From JBNJEM01 sp051745935 (GTDB taxonomy: Bacteria; Planctomycetota; Planctomycetia; Pirellulales; Pirellulaceae): 10,834 nucleotides of DNA. The stretch covers positions 1-10,834 of the forward strand of contig JBNJEM010000228.1 of the NCBI GenBank assembly GCA_051745935.1. The letters run 5' to 3'. Below the pieces are notes generated by a model. That model was given only the letters and a program-made list of their open reading frames with translations, searched no databases and was not told where the DNA came from. Numbering within the stretch: position 1 is the first letter of the stretch; each line of letters opens with the position of its first letter. Position numbers and translations under genes: made by a program. This document shows, one piece after another, positions 1 to 7,129 of this stretch.

Positions 1-140
1 TTTTTAGGTCTCTTAGAGGTCCTTTCGTCTCAATACCGGCGAAACGAACGGCGCAACAATATGGATGGCAACGACTTGGAGTTTTTCCTCACCCCACCGC
101 ACAGGGGTGGCGCGCTTCCGTTGGTCGCTCACGTCAAGGA

Positions 141-159
141 TGCGCGCGCCGTGCGCGCA
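141..159 (-). terminator. Possible hairpin after the membrane-protein gene
   Basis: A perfect 7-bp stem (TGCGCGC at 141-147, GCGCGCA at 153-159) with a 5-nt loop lies 17 bp downstream of the stop codon of the minus-strand gene ending at 177. Position and GC content suit a transcription-ending hairpin. No T-run follows it on the minus strand, so it is not a standard intrinsic terminator; it could instead be a 3'-end stabilising hairpin. Confidence 0.3.
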
Positions 160-176
160 GATTACGCCCGAAGACT

Positions 177-1085
177 CTAAGGCGTGCCCGGGTCATCGTC
201 GTTAATGCCATCGTCACTCACTTGATCTTGGACTCCCGGGGCGGCATCGGAGGGCATGACTTGATCCGAATCATCCTCCTGTCGTCTCAGATCCATCTCG
301 CCCGGCCGGCGGTGATCCAACATGGAATCAATCGCTCGCCCCAGCCCCAACGAGACGCCGGGCACGTTTCTGAACTCTTTTATCCCGCTACGGGTGCGAT
401 GCTGGATATCCCCGGCGCCCATGATTAACAGTTCGAGCAAATCCTTGGTTTCACGCTTCAAGCCGCGGGCGAAAATCGGCTCGCGAGAAGTACCTCGCAG
501 AAAGCGGCGCTCGTACACGTAGGATTCGTCCAATTCCACGCGGTTGAACAGCCAGGCCCAGATCACTTCCGCACTGATCAACAACGCGAACACCCAGGCG
601 GACGCAATGTAGAATCCGTCGGAAACCGACACATCCAGACCTTGCACATAGCTGCGAACCCAACCAAATGGATTCCATTCCCATTCGCTTTTGGAAATGT
701 ACGCCAGGCCGAAGACCGCGGCCACGCATACGAGAAGTATGGCGGTCTTGAAGATGTCGAAATCGTAAATGACCGTAAGAATGCAGAGGGCCAGCAGGAT
801 GAACCACATCAACAGCGGCCATCCCGCGCCCACCAAGCCGCTCTTGGCCACGAAAAAGAGGATCAGGCTGCCCCAAATCATGGGATGCAAGTAGACCGAA
901 TCCCCGTACCAGATGAACCGGACGCTGTAAATGCGATGTTCGTCCCGTAGAACTTTTCCGTGTAGGTACGAGAGCCAGTGTTCGTACAGCCCCTTGAAGA
1001 GAGCCATGAAAGGCCAAACAAGGATCTTTAGAGGCCAGGGCAGCCCCGACTCTTGGGATTCGGCCGGTGGTGGTGGTTTTGTCAT
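177..1085 (-). CDS. Hypothetical four-helix membrane protein with a PH-like cytosolic part
   Basis: Encodes 302 residues of unknown function. I chose the ATG at 1085 because GAGGAG lies 6 bases upstream; an upstream in-frame ATG at 1130 would add 15 residues and has no such site. After an amphipathic N-terminal region (residues 1-60) come four hydrophobic segments near 66-86, 88-108, 112-131 and 157-180. Residues 181-260 are soluble and include a stretch around 222-243 with the pattern G-x-G-D-I-x-x-R-T-x-x-G followed by F-R-N-V-P. This recalls the strand order of bacterial PH (DUF304-type) domains, where a G-x-I strand precedes a hydrophobic N-V-P turn. That link is inference. The tail from about 265 is acidic and probably disordered. 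The gene lies 290 bp downstream of lpxI on the same strand, so co-transcription is possible but unproven. I think the protein is real: helices, the start site and a charged tail are all consistent. Confidence 0.8.
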   Translation of the reverse strand: MTKPPPPAESQESGLPWPLKILVWPFMALFKGLYEHWLSYLHGKVLRDEHRIYSVRFIWYGDSVYLHPMIWGSLILFFVAKSGLVGAGWPLLMWFILLALCILTVIYDFDIFKTAILLVCVAAVFGLAYISKSEWEWNPFGWVRSYVQGLDVSVSDGFYIASAWVFALLISAEVIWAWLFNRVELDESYVYERRFLRGTSREPIFARGLKRETKDLLELLIMGAGDIQHRTRSGIKEFRNVPGVSLGLGRAIDSMLDHRRPGEMDLRRQEDDSDQVMPSDAAPGVQDQVSDDGINDDDPGTP

Positions 1086-1193
1086 CAACGTCTCCTCGGC
1101 CACGCGTCGCATCCGCCAGATTCGGCACATGGAGTGCGTGACGGTTCATAGGCACGGTTCATGGGCTTCGACCGGCAGCCGCGGGGGCCACGA

Positions 1194-1223
1194 CTCGGCA
1201 CGACGGCGGCTCGGCACGACGGC
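1194..1223. repeat. Tandem 14-bp repeat, two copies
   Basis: CTCGGCACGACGGC occurs at 1194-1207 and again at 1210-1223, separated by GG (period 16). A shorter pair, ACGGTTCAT at 1141-1149 and 1154-1162, lies just to the left. Both sit in the 290-bp non-coding gap between lpxI and the membrane-protein gene. They may be simple slippage products or paired protein-binding sites upstream of the gene that starts at 1085. Confidence 0.6.
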
Positions 1224-1276
1224 CAAATCCACCCTCCCGCTTCGCCCCCCGCGAGGCGGACCGGCAACTGTCCACG

Positions 1277-1286
1277 GTAACGTTAC
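1277..1286. promoter_or_regulatory. 10-bp perfect palindrome, possible operator
   Basis: GTAACGTTAC is a perfect palindrome about 190 bp upstream of the minus-strand start at 1085, in the lpxI-to-membrane-protein gap. A palindrome of this size could be a dimeric repressor site, but ten bases can also arise by chance. I see no convincing -10/-35 pair beside it. Confidence 0.15.
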
Positions 1287-1375
1287 ATCAGGCGCTCGTC
1301 AATCACGCACCGGCGGGGTCGTCGATTGTTTTGCCTCCTGATCCGTCCCCGGCCTCTCGCGAGCCCGGCTTCTTC

Positions 1376-2257
1376 TCATGCCGCTTGGTCCTTGAGAACC
1401 ATGTCCGACTCGCTGACGGCCACCAAGACTAACTGGTGGCGGCGAGCGAAAGCCAGCACGCGTGGCTCGTCCACAATGATCGTTTTCTTGGCCTCCACCG
1501 CCAATACGCGTCCGCCCGCTTCGACAAGCGTTTTCACGGTGCCCAGGCCAATGGTGGGAACGTCAAATCGCATATCCTGCTGGGGTTTCGCCACCTTCAC
1601 CACGGTGAACCCGCCCCGGGGACACAGCGTTCCAGCCCGCCGGATACATTCATCGGTCCCCTCGACCGCCTCGAGCGCCACGGCGGCCAGGCCCTTGACC
1701 ACCACGGTTTGCCCCACGTCGACCCGGCCGAGCTCCTTGGCCAATCGCCAGCCGAACCGGATGTCCTTCATCTGGGCTCTCGTCGGTCCGCGAACGCTCA
1801 AGGGCCCATGGTTCACCAGGAGTTCCGGCGCGAAATCGGTGGCAGGCGCGAAAATGATCCCGTCCTCGGCATAGGTTTTCACGAGTGTCGTCAATAATGT
1901 GTCATCGCTTCGATCCATTGAACCGGTCAGAAAATGAGGATAAAAGGCGCGACAACACCGCCAGTCCGGAAGGTGTCCGATCCAGCCGAAACGACGAAAA
2001 AGCATTTTCGCTTTGAAAATCTTCCCGGCCATCGTGGCCAACTGGACCCGGTTGCGGCGAAAATAGCGGACGTGACCGCCCACTTTGGCGATCCCCACCA
2101 AGCGAAAATCATCGCAGATATCGGCGAGTGCCGGATCGGCGTGGTCCCGGATCCCTAGACAGTAAACCTCATAACCTTGGCGTTTCAGGGCCCGGGCCAC
2201 TTCCATGGGAAAATGTCCCCAGCCCGCGATCAATCCCATTCGCCGCGCCGCGTTCAT
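1376..2257 (-). CDS. lpxI: UDP-2,3-diacylglucosamine diphosphatase LpxI
   Basis: LpxI hydrolyses UDP-2,3-diacylglucosamine to lipid X and UMP, the fourth step of lipid A synthesis; it replaces the unrelated LpxH of enterobacteria. The protein has 293 residues, close to the usual 270-290. The ATG at 2257 has GGAG 7 bases upstream; an in-frame ATG at 2347 would add an unrelated 30-residue leader. The N-terminal domain opens with the typical glycine-rich MGLIAGWGHFP (residues 7-17). The C-terminal domain holds the family's conserved block K-x-x-x-P-Q-Q-D-M-R-F-D-V-P-T-I-G at 221-237, with acidic residues D228 and D232; a conserved aspartate in this region is needed for catalysis in the Caulobacter enzyme. 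A GPTRAQMKDIRFGW block (157-170) is also family-typical. The gene follows lpxD on the same strand after 171 bp. In many bacteria lpxI lies with lpxA and lpxB; neither is here. Function is assigned with high confidence from motifs alone. Confidence 0.93.
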   Translation of the reverse strand: MNAARRMGLIAGWGHFPMEVARALKRQGYEVYCLGIRDHADPALADICDDFRLVGIAKVGGHVRYFRRNRVQLATMAGKIFKAKMLFRRFGWIGHLPDWRCCRAFYPHFLTGSMDRSDDTLLTTLVKTYAEDGIIFAPATDFAPELLVNHGPLSVRGPTRAQMKDIRFGWRLAKELGRVDVGQTVVVKGLAAVALEAVEGTDECIRRAGTLCPRGGFTVVKVAKPQQDMRFDVPTIGLGTVKTLVEAGGRVLAVEAKKTIIVDEPRVLAFARRHQLVLVAVSESDMVLKDQAA

Positions 2258-2386
2258 GATGGAGCTCCGCGAACCAGAAACAACCCCAAGGGGAAGAATG
2301 TTTTTACAGCCCGTGACACAACGTGGTTCCCCCGCCCAAGAACCCACGAGCCGGCCCGTCCCAGCGCGCCGGTACGGACGAATCCG

Positions 2387-2399
2387 ACCGCCTGAAATA
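2387..2399 (+). repeat. Copy 1 of the ACCGCCTGAAATA motif
   Basis: ACCGCCTGAAATA is found here, on the minus strand at 8315-8327, and at 8611-8623. This copy lies in the lpxD-lpxI gap, about 30 bp after the lpxD stop. Extending to 20 bases (2381-2400), it matches the minus-strand copy at 8314-8333 in 19 of 20 positions. Its function is unknown; the motif points against the direction of transcription of lpxD and lpxI. Confidence 0.7.
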
Positions 2400-2428
2400 C
2401 GATCACATTCGGCGATCCAAGCATCCCA

Positions 2429-3490
2429 TCAGGCTGCATCTTCACATTCTTGATGTTCCAACTCAGCCCCGCATGTTTGCTCCCATTGTTTCTGAAGTCT
2501 TTTCAGCTGCCGTCGCATGTTGGGCAATTGTCGCACATGGCCCCACATGCGCCATTGATCCCGCTCCGGTGTCGCCGGAATCCCAATGAATACCGCATCG
2601 TCCGGAACATCGTTCATGAGTCCTGCTTTCGCGCCCAAAATGGCGCGGTGGCCAATATGTAAATGGTCGGAAAGACCAACTTGCCCCGCCATCACCACGT
2701 AGTCGCCGGTCGTACAGCTGCCGGCGATGCCGACTTGCGAGCAAATCAAGTTGTGCTTGCCAATTCGGCAGTTGTGGCCAATCATGACCTGGTTGTCGAT
2801 TTTCGTCCCGTCCCCAATGGTTGTCGCGTCATAGGTGCCTCGATCAATGGTCGTCCCGGACCCGATTTCAACATCACACCCAATCTCCACGTTGCCAAGC
2901 TGAGCCCCGCGAACGTGAACCCCGTCCACGGCCTGGTAGCCGAACCCATAGCCACCGATCGTCGCGCCGCCATGAATGACCGAACGGGCTCCGACGACCG
3001 TGCCAGGATAGAGAACGACATTGGGAAATAGCACCACCCCTGGACCAATACGGCCGCCGGCCATGACGCGGACCCCCGAATGGATGGTCGCGCCCGACTC
3101 GATGACCACGTCCGGACCCACCGTGGCGAATGGATGCACGATGACATCCGCCGCGATCCGGGCCGATGGCGCAATATGCGCCGCGTCGCTGCATCCCGTG
3201 CAGGGTGACTCATGGGGCGGGCGAAAACGTGAAACGATCCGCGCAAAAGCCTGGTGCACATCGTCCACGACAATCCGGGGTTGTCGTGTCGGAGGAAATC
3301 CCTGGGACACCACGACCGCGGACGCCGGCGCGTTATTGAGTGGTTCGATAAGTTGCGAAGTGTCGGCCAGCGTGATATCACCATCTCGACAATGATCCAC
3401 GGTGGCAGCGCCCGTGATCATGACCTCTTCGTTACCTTCCACTTCGCCGCCGACCAACGCGGCTAGGCTTGCAAGTGTTGCCGTTGACAC
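2429..3490 (-). CDS. lpxD: UDP-3-O-acylglucosamine N-acyltransferase LpxD
   Basis: LpxD moves a 3-hydroxyacyl chain from acyl carrier protein to the 2-amino group of UDP-3-O-acylglucosamine, giving UDP-2,3-diacylglucosamine, the substrate of LpxI encoded next door. I chose the GTG at 3490, which has AAGGA 7-8 bases upstream and gives 353 residues (E. coli LpxD has 341); an in-frame start at 3574 would add 28 residues without homology. Residues 1-95 form the uridine-binding N-terminal domain. Residues 103-300 are a left-handed beta-helix of hexapeptide repeats (I/V-G-x-G-x-x and similar). The active-site block I-D-N-Q-V-M-I-G-H-N has D232 and H239, and a second histidine is H276; as I recall these match E. 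coli numbering, where H239 is the catalytic base. GIPA at 303-306 and a helical C-terminal tail (about 310-338) are also typical. The usual neighbours fabZ, lpxA and lpxC are absent from the window. Confidence 0.96.
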   Translation of the reverse strand: MSTATLASLAALVGGEVEGNEEVMITGAATVDHCRDGDITLADTSQLIEPLNNAPASAVVVSQGFPPTRQPRIVVDDVHQAFARIVSRFRPPHESPCTGCSDAAHIAPSARIAADVIVHPFATVGPDVVIESGATIHSGVRVMAGGRIGPGVVLFPNVVLYPGTVVGARSVIHGGATIGGYGFGYQAVDGVHVRGAQLGNVEIGCDVEIGSGTTIDRGTYDATTIGDGTKIDNQVMIGHNCRIGKHNLICSQVGIAGSCTTGDYVVMAGQVGLSDHLHIGHRAILGAKAGLMNDVPDDAVFIGIPATPERDQWRMWGHVRQLPNMRRQLKRLQKQWEQTCGAELEHQECEDAA

Positions 3491-4048
3491 AATCGAATCC
3501 TTTTTTCTCAAGGCAAATACCCTGCAGCAAGATACCACCGCAACACGCATCGTCCCGCAATCCCTACCGGGCATGGCATTGGGTTCCCACCAGCGCGGAG
3601 AAGATGGTACTCCAAGACCGACCCACGCAGCAAGGTGAATCTGGGAAGATTAGTAACGGGTGAGAGCGATCTCGGACTCTGGCCCGCTGTGGAATTCCTA
3701 GTGCTTTGTCACAACCAAGAATGAGGGGGGCTCCCGATAGAGCGCCGATAATCCGCGGTCTGGCGACCACGGCTACTCTAAAAACAAGCGGTCACTAAAC
3801 ACGAGCCGTGACAAAACACTCGGTTTCTTGGTGCGCTATCGCGCCCCGGGAGGGCACGATTGGGCCGCGAGCCCCCTGGCGCGTTTGGTCCCTGCTTCAG
3901 CCGGGTGGAACGTTAGGCGTAACAACGTGGTTTACAATGACTTAGAGCTTCTTTTGGCCCCTCGGGGACGGGGGGCGTTATGATGACGCCGGTATTATGG
4001 TACGCTTGGCCAACAGCGGTATGAAACAAGGGGCGGCAAGGGGGGCCA
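3491..4048. other. Divergent intergenic region between lpxD and the ABC operon
   Basis: This 558-bp stretch separates the minus-strand lpxD start from the plus-strand ABC ATPase start and should contain promoters for both. I find no convincing gene in it. It has a 7-bp inverted repeat (CACGGCT 3768-3774, AGCCGTG 3804-3810), a GC-rich run around 3840-3900, and a TACAAT (3933-3938) that could be a -10 box for the ABC operon, although no good -35 sits 16-18 bp upstream. The part at 3917-3947 resembles 51-81 in 23 of 31 positions without gaps. Confidence 0.5.
3933..3938 (+). promoter_or_regulatory. Possible -10 box for the ABC exporter operon
   Basis: TACAAT differs from the sigma-70 consensus TATAAT at one base and points towards the ATPase gene, with a leader of roughly 100 bases. 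The matching -35 region is poor, so this is weak evidence; planctomycete promoters often depart from the consensus. Confidence 0.2.
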
Positions 4049-4804
4049 ATGATCACGGTACACGGATTGACGAAACATTTCAGGGTTGGGCGCCGCACGA
4101 TTGTGGCAGTCGATCGATTGTCGTTTCACGTGGGAGCCGGCGAGGTCTATGGGCTGCTGGGACCGAACGGGGCGGGGAAAACAACGACCTTGTGGATGGT
4201 CTTGGGCGTGCTGCCTCCGACCGCGGGGTACGCCGAAGTGGACGGGCTGTGTTCGACGGACGAACCGGATGCCGTCAAGGCCCAAATCGGGCTGGTCTCG
4301 GCCAGTGCCGGCGTCTACCCATGGCTGACGCCGCGCGAGACATTGTTGTTTTTCGCCGACTTGTACAATGTACCGCCCCGTCAGGCTCGAGAATCGTTGG
4401 ATCGAATTTGTTCCATGCTGGGGCTCGGTGAGTTCTTGGACCAGCGATGCGCCACGCTCAGCAGCGGCCAAAAGCAACGGATCAACTTGGCCCGAGCTTT
4501 GATTCACGATCCACGCATCATGTTATTGGACGAGCCGACGCGAGGGCTTGACGTGTTGGGAAGCAAGGTGATCTTCGACTATGTACGGCATCTGCGAGAC
4601 CAAGGCAAAGCGGTTATCGTGTCCACTCACCGGCTCGACGAAGCCCAGCGCCTGTGCGATCGTTTTGGACTGCTTCATCGCGGGGGCCTGTTGCACGAAG
4701 GGACGCTGCGGCAACTGCAACGGCGAACGGGTTGCGAATCGTTGACCGACATGTTTTTGCAGTTTGTCGCGGGGGACGAGACGGATGGAGTGGTTTCCGG
4801 ATGA
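4049..4804 (+). CDS. ABC transporter ATP-binding protein, NatA type
   Basis: This 251-residue protein is the ATPase half of an ABC-2 type exporter; it should bind and hydrolyse ATP on the cytoplasmic face to drive the permease encoded next. Motifs in order: Walker A GPNGAGKTT (38-46), signature LSSGQKQR (137-144), Walker B IMLLDEPTRGLD (157-168) and the switch histidine H194 in VSTH. The region normally holding the Q-loop reads IGLVSASAGVYPWLTPRE (80-97) with no glutamine. The same form occurs in NatA-like ATPases, so it does not imply inactivity. The ATG at 4049 follows AAGGGG closely. Its stop overlaps the permease start by 4 bp (ATGA at 4801-4804), pointing to translational coupling. NatA of Bacillus exports Na+, but the cargo here cannot be read from the sequence. 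Confidence 0.95.
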   Translation: MITVHGLTKHFRVGRRTIVAVDRLSFHVGAGEVYGLLGPNGAGKTTTLWMVLGVLPPTAGYAEVDGLCSTDEPDAVKAQIGLVSASAGVYPWLTPRETLLFFADLYNVPPRQARESLDRICSMLGLGEFLDQRCATLSSGQKQRINLARALIHDPRIMLLDEPTRGLDVLGSKVIFDYVRHLRDQGKAVIVSTHRLDEAQRLCDRFGLLHRGGLLHEGTLRQLQRRTGCESLTDMFLQFVAGDETDGVVSG

Positions 4805-7032
4805 AGGACATGAAGGACAAACCAGTCGCAAAGCTGCGTGGTCGCTCCCCGGTCAGCCGGACGCTGCGGTTGATGAGCAAGGAGATGCGGGAAACGCTCC
4901 GCGATCGCCGCACCGTCATCACTTTGGTATTGATGCCGCTGCTGGTATATCCTTTGCTCAGCATCACCTTCAATACGTCCTTGTTGCTCGTTTCCGAGAA
5001 GGTAACGGATTCAACCCTTTTCGTCGGCGTGGCCACGGATCAGGACGCCGCCATCCTCCGGACGTTGTTGTTTCGGGGTGAGCAAGCGTTGGACACGTTC
5101 CAAGAGCGAGCGGAAGAAGGGCAAGGGGAAGAGGAGCAAGGGGAAGAACAACAGAACGACGCCGTGGGACGTGAATCTTCGCGGGTGGAGGTGCGAGGGG
5201 CATCGGTGAAGCTGACTTCTGTTGGTAGTGGGCGATTGGAACAGTATGTAGCCAACACGGACTTGGACGCCGGCGTCCGGATTCATCGCGCGCGCTCGGC
5301 GTCGGGACCGGAGTCGGGACCGGGGCCGGGAGGACCTCTCGTTGAGTGTGAATTGATCTATCGGGAGAATTCGCCCACAAGCCAGCGAGCGGTGCGTTTT
5401 GTCCAAGAACGGCTGCGGGCTTTGAATGAAGCCGCGCTCCGCGGGCTGCTCGCCAAGCTTCAGATGCCGTCCGATATTCCGGCGGAGATGAGATTCAAGA
5501 AAGTCAGCCCGAGCCGGGAGGCGCCGTTTTCGCTGGCCACGTTCGTCCCGCTCGTGCTGATTCTGATGACCATTACCGGCTCCGTTTACCCTGCCATCGA
5601 TCTGACCGCGGGGGAGCGGGAACGGGGCACTTTGGAGACACTCATTGCCGCGCCGGTTTCTCGCCTCATGCTGTTGGTGGCGAAGTACGCGGCCGTGCTG
5701 ACGGTGGCCGTGCTGACGGCGATCGTCAATCTCGTTGCCATGACCGTCACGTTGCTCACCTCCAGCCTCGGACGGCGTGTTTTTCCCGACGGGCTGTCTT
5801 TCACGCTCATGATAGAGATCCTGGGGCTGATGATCCTCTTCGCCGCCTTCTTCTCCGCCATCGTCCTGGCACTGACCAGTTTCGCTCGCAGCTTCAAGGA
5901 AGCGCAAGCCTACTTGATCCCGGTCATGCTGCTGGCCATCTCCCCTGGCCTGCTGAGCCTGATGCCGGGCGTGGAGCTCTCCGGCCTGCTGGCGGTCGCC
6001 CCACTGGTGAATATTGTCTTGCTGTCACGTGATATTCTAGAAGGAACGGCGGAACCTGGCACGGCGTTTCTGGCGATTCTCTCCACCGCCGCCTACGCCG
6101 TCGCCGCCATCGCCCTTGCCGCTCGAATTTTTGGCAACGACGCGTTGCTCTATGCCAGCCAAGGAAGTTGGACGGAGCTTTTTCAGCGTCCCAGCACCCG
6201 GCGAGTGGCCGCCACTCCCGCCGCCGCCCTCGCCTGCCTGGCCCTGCTGTTTCCCTGTTTCTTCGTGCTGGCCAACCTGGCCCAGGTCGCGGCCGTATCG
6301 ATGCAAGTGCAGCTTCTGATCAACTCACTGGTGACCATCGTCGTGTTTGGCGCGTTGCCTTTATTGTTTGGATTCTCCCAGCGCGTGACACTCCGCGCCG
6401 GGTTCCAGATCCAACCGGCTTCCCGGCTCGCCTTCCTGGCCACGTTCGCCCTGGGCGTCACGCTCTGGCCCGTGGCCTACGAGCTGTACATGTTTGGAGA
6501 GTGGGCGGGTTTGGCTTCACGGGACCAAGGCCAATTCGTCTTGGCGGAGCGGGTGCTCGACGCCGTTGAGGCCGTGCCCCCTCTCGTCCTGATCCTCTTG
6601 TTGGCGGTCATTCCAGCGGTCATGGAGGAGTTTTTTTTCCGGGGTTATCTGTTCCAGGGGCTTCGAGGCGCGTGTGGGGAACGGGCGACGATCTTGGTCA
6701 GCGCCCTGTTGTTTGGTTTGTTCCACGTGCTCTCGCCCAGCGCCCTGACGCCAGTACGCTTTCTCCCCAGCACCCTCCTAGGCTTGGTTTTGGGATGGGT
6801 GTGTTATCGGACCCGGAGCGTGTTGCCATGCATGCTTCTGCATGCCTGCCATAACGGCCTGCTGGTGCTCATGGTTCTGCAGCGACACGCGATGACCCCT
6901 TTGGGCTGGAACTTGCGCCAGTCGCAACACATTCCACTTTCGTGGCTTGCGAGTCTAACGGCGATCGGCGTGATAGCCGCCGCGGGGCTGTACGTCGTGA
7001 CTCGCCGCTCCGCCGCCGACGGCGGCCCCTGA
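4801..7032 (+). CDS. ABC-2 permease fused to CPBP intramembrane protease domain
   Basis: A 743-residue two-part membrane protein. I start it at the ATG at 4801, which overlaps the ATPase stop; upstream in-frame codons lie within that gene. Residues 1-450 are a NatB-like ABC-2 permease: a first membrane helix near 38-62, a large extracytoplasmic domain (about 63-243), then a helix bundle (244-266, 285-320, 333-358, 366-386, 420-442) containing the typical D-L-x-x-G-E-R-E-R-G-T-L-E-T-L segment (267-281). Residues 470-735 are a second bundle ending in a CPBP (CAAX protease/bacteriocin-processing) domain. All three of its catalytic motifs are intact: EExxxR at E609-R614, FxxxH at F638-H642 and HxxxN at H681-N685. 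The extracytoplasmic domain has two low-complexity inserts, Glu/Gln/Gly-rich at about 101-119 and Gly/Pro/Ser-rich at about 167-179. The fusion is an established, mainly planctomycete, architecture. The cargo and any protease substrate are unknown; the protease may act on the exported molecule or on nearby membrane proteins. Confidence 0.93.
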   Translation: MKDMKDKPVAKLRGRSPVSRTLRLMSKEMRETLRDRRTVITLVLMPLLVYPLLSITFNTSLLLVSEKVTDSTLFVGVATDQDAAILRTLLFRGEQALDTFQERAEEGQGEEEQGEEQQNDAVGRESSRVEVRGASVKLTSVGSGRLEQYVANTDLDAGVRIHRARSASGPESGPGPGGPLVECELIYRENSPTSQRAVRFVQERLRALNEAALRGLLAKLQMPSDIPAEMRFKKVSPSREAPFSLATFVPLVLILMTITGSVYPAIDLTAGERERGTLETLIAAPVSRLMLLVAKYAAVLTVAVLTAIVNLVAMTVTLLTSSLGRRVFPDGLSFTLMIEILGLMILFAAFFSAIVLALTSFARSFKEAQAYLIPVMLLAISPGLLSLMPGVELSGLLAVAPLVNIVLLSRDILEGTAEPGTAFLAILSTAAYAVAAIALAARIFGNDALLYASQGSWTELFQRPSTRRVAATPAAALACLALLFPCFFVLANLAQVAAVSMQVQLLINSLVTIVVFGALPLLFGFSQRVTLRAGFQIQPASRLAFLATFALGVTLWPVAYELYMFGEWAGLASRDQGQFVLAERVLDAVEAVPPLVLILLLAVIPAVMEEFFFRGYLFQGLRGACGERATILVSALLFGLFHVLSPSALTPVRFLPSTLLGLVLGWVCYRTRSVLPCMLLHACHNGLLVLMVLQRHAMTPLGWNLRQSQHIPLSWLASLTAIGVIAAAGLYVVTRRSAADGGP
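5121..5146 (+). repeat. In-gene repeat coding an acidic low-complexity insert
   Basis: GCAAGGGGAAG occurs at 5121-5131 and 5136-5146 (period 15), inside a purine-rich stretch of about 50 bp. It encodes the Glu/Gln/Gly-rich segment of the permease's extracytoplasmic domain. The period is a multiple of three, so expansion by slippage would keep the frame. Confidence 0.7.
5301..5323 (+). repeat. In-gene 12-bp repeat coding a Gly/Pro/Ser linker
   Basis: GTCGGGACCGG occurs at 5301-5311 and 5313-5323, followed by a partial third unit (GGCCGGG). It encodes repeats of S-G-P-E/G in the same extracytoplasmic domain. As with the acidic insert, the period keeps the frame. Confidence 0.7.
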
Positions 7033-7129
7033 CGACTCCTTCGCACGTTCCAAAGCTTCACAGCCCGCAAGAAAACATGGCTGCCGCTCCCAAGCCCCCC
7101 CTAGCTGAAAGGAAACATAACTGGTCTTG

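Noticed and set aside
94..110. A CCACC/GGTGG hairpin considered as a terminator
   Set aside because: The stem is only 5 bp, and its neighbouring T-run (82-86) lies on the wrong side for the plus strand and reads as A-run on the minus strand.
451..1155. A 234-codon minus-strand open frame overlapping the membrane-protein gene
   Set aside because: It lies in another frame of the same strand, is rich in Arg/His/Gly as expected from an off-frame reading of GC-rich DNA, and lacks helices or motifs.
1326..1897. Two plus-strand open frames opposite lpxI
   Set aside because: They are antisense to a gene with clear family motifs, and show no recognisable domain or start site.
3768..3810. A 7-bp inverted repeat in the lpxD-ABC gap considered as a structured RNA
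   Set aside because: The 29-nt loop shows no internal structure and the stem has no supporting elements.
3954..3971. A TTGGC-containing string considered as a sigma-54 promoter
   Set aside because: The -12 GC element at the required spacing is missing, so the match is limited to TTGGC.
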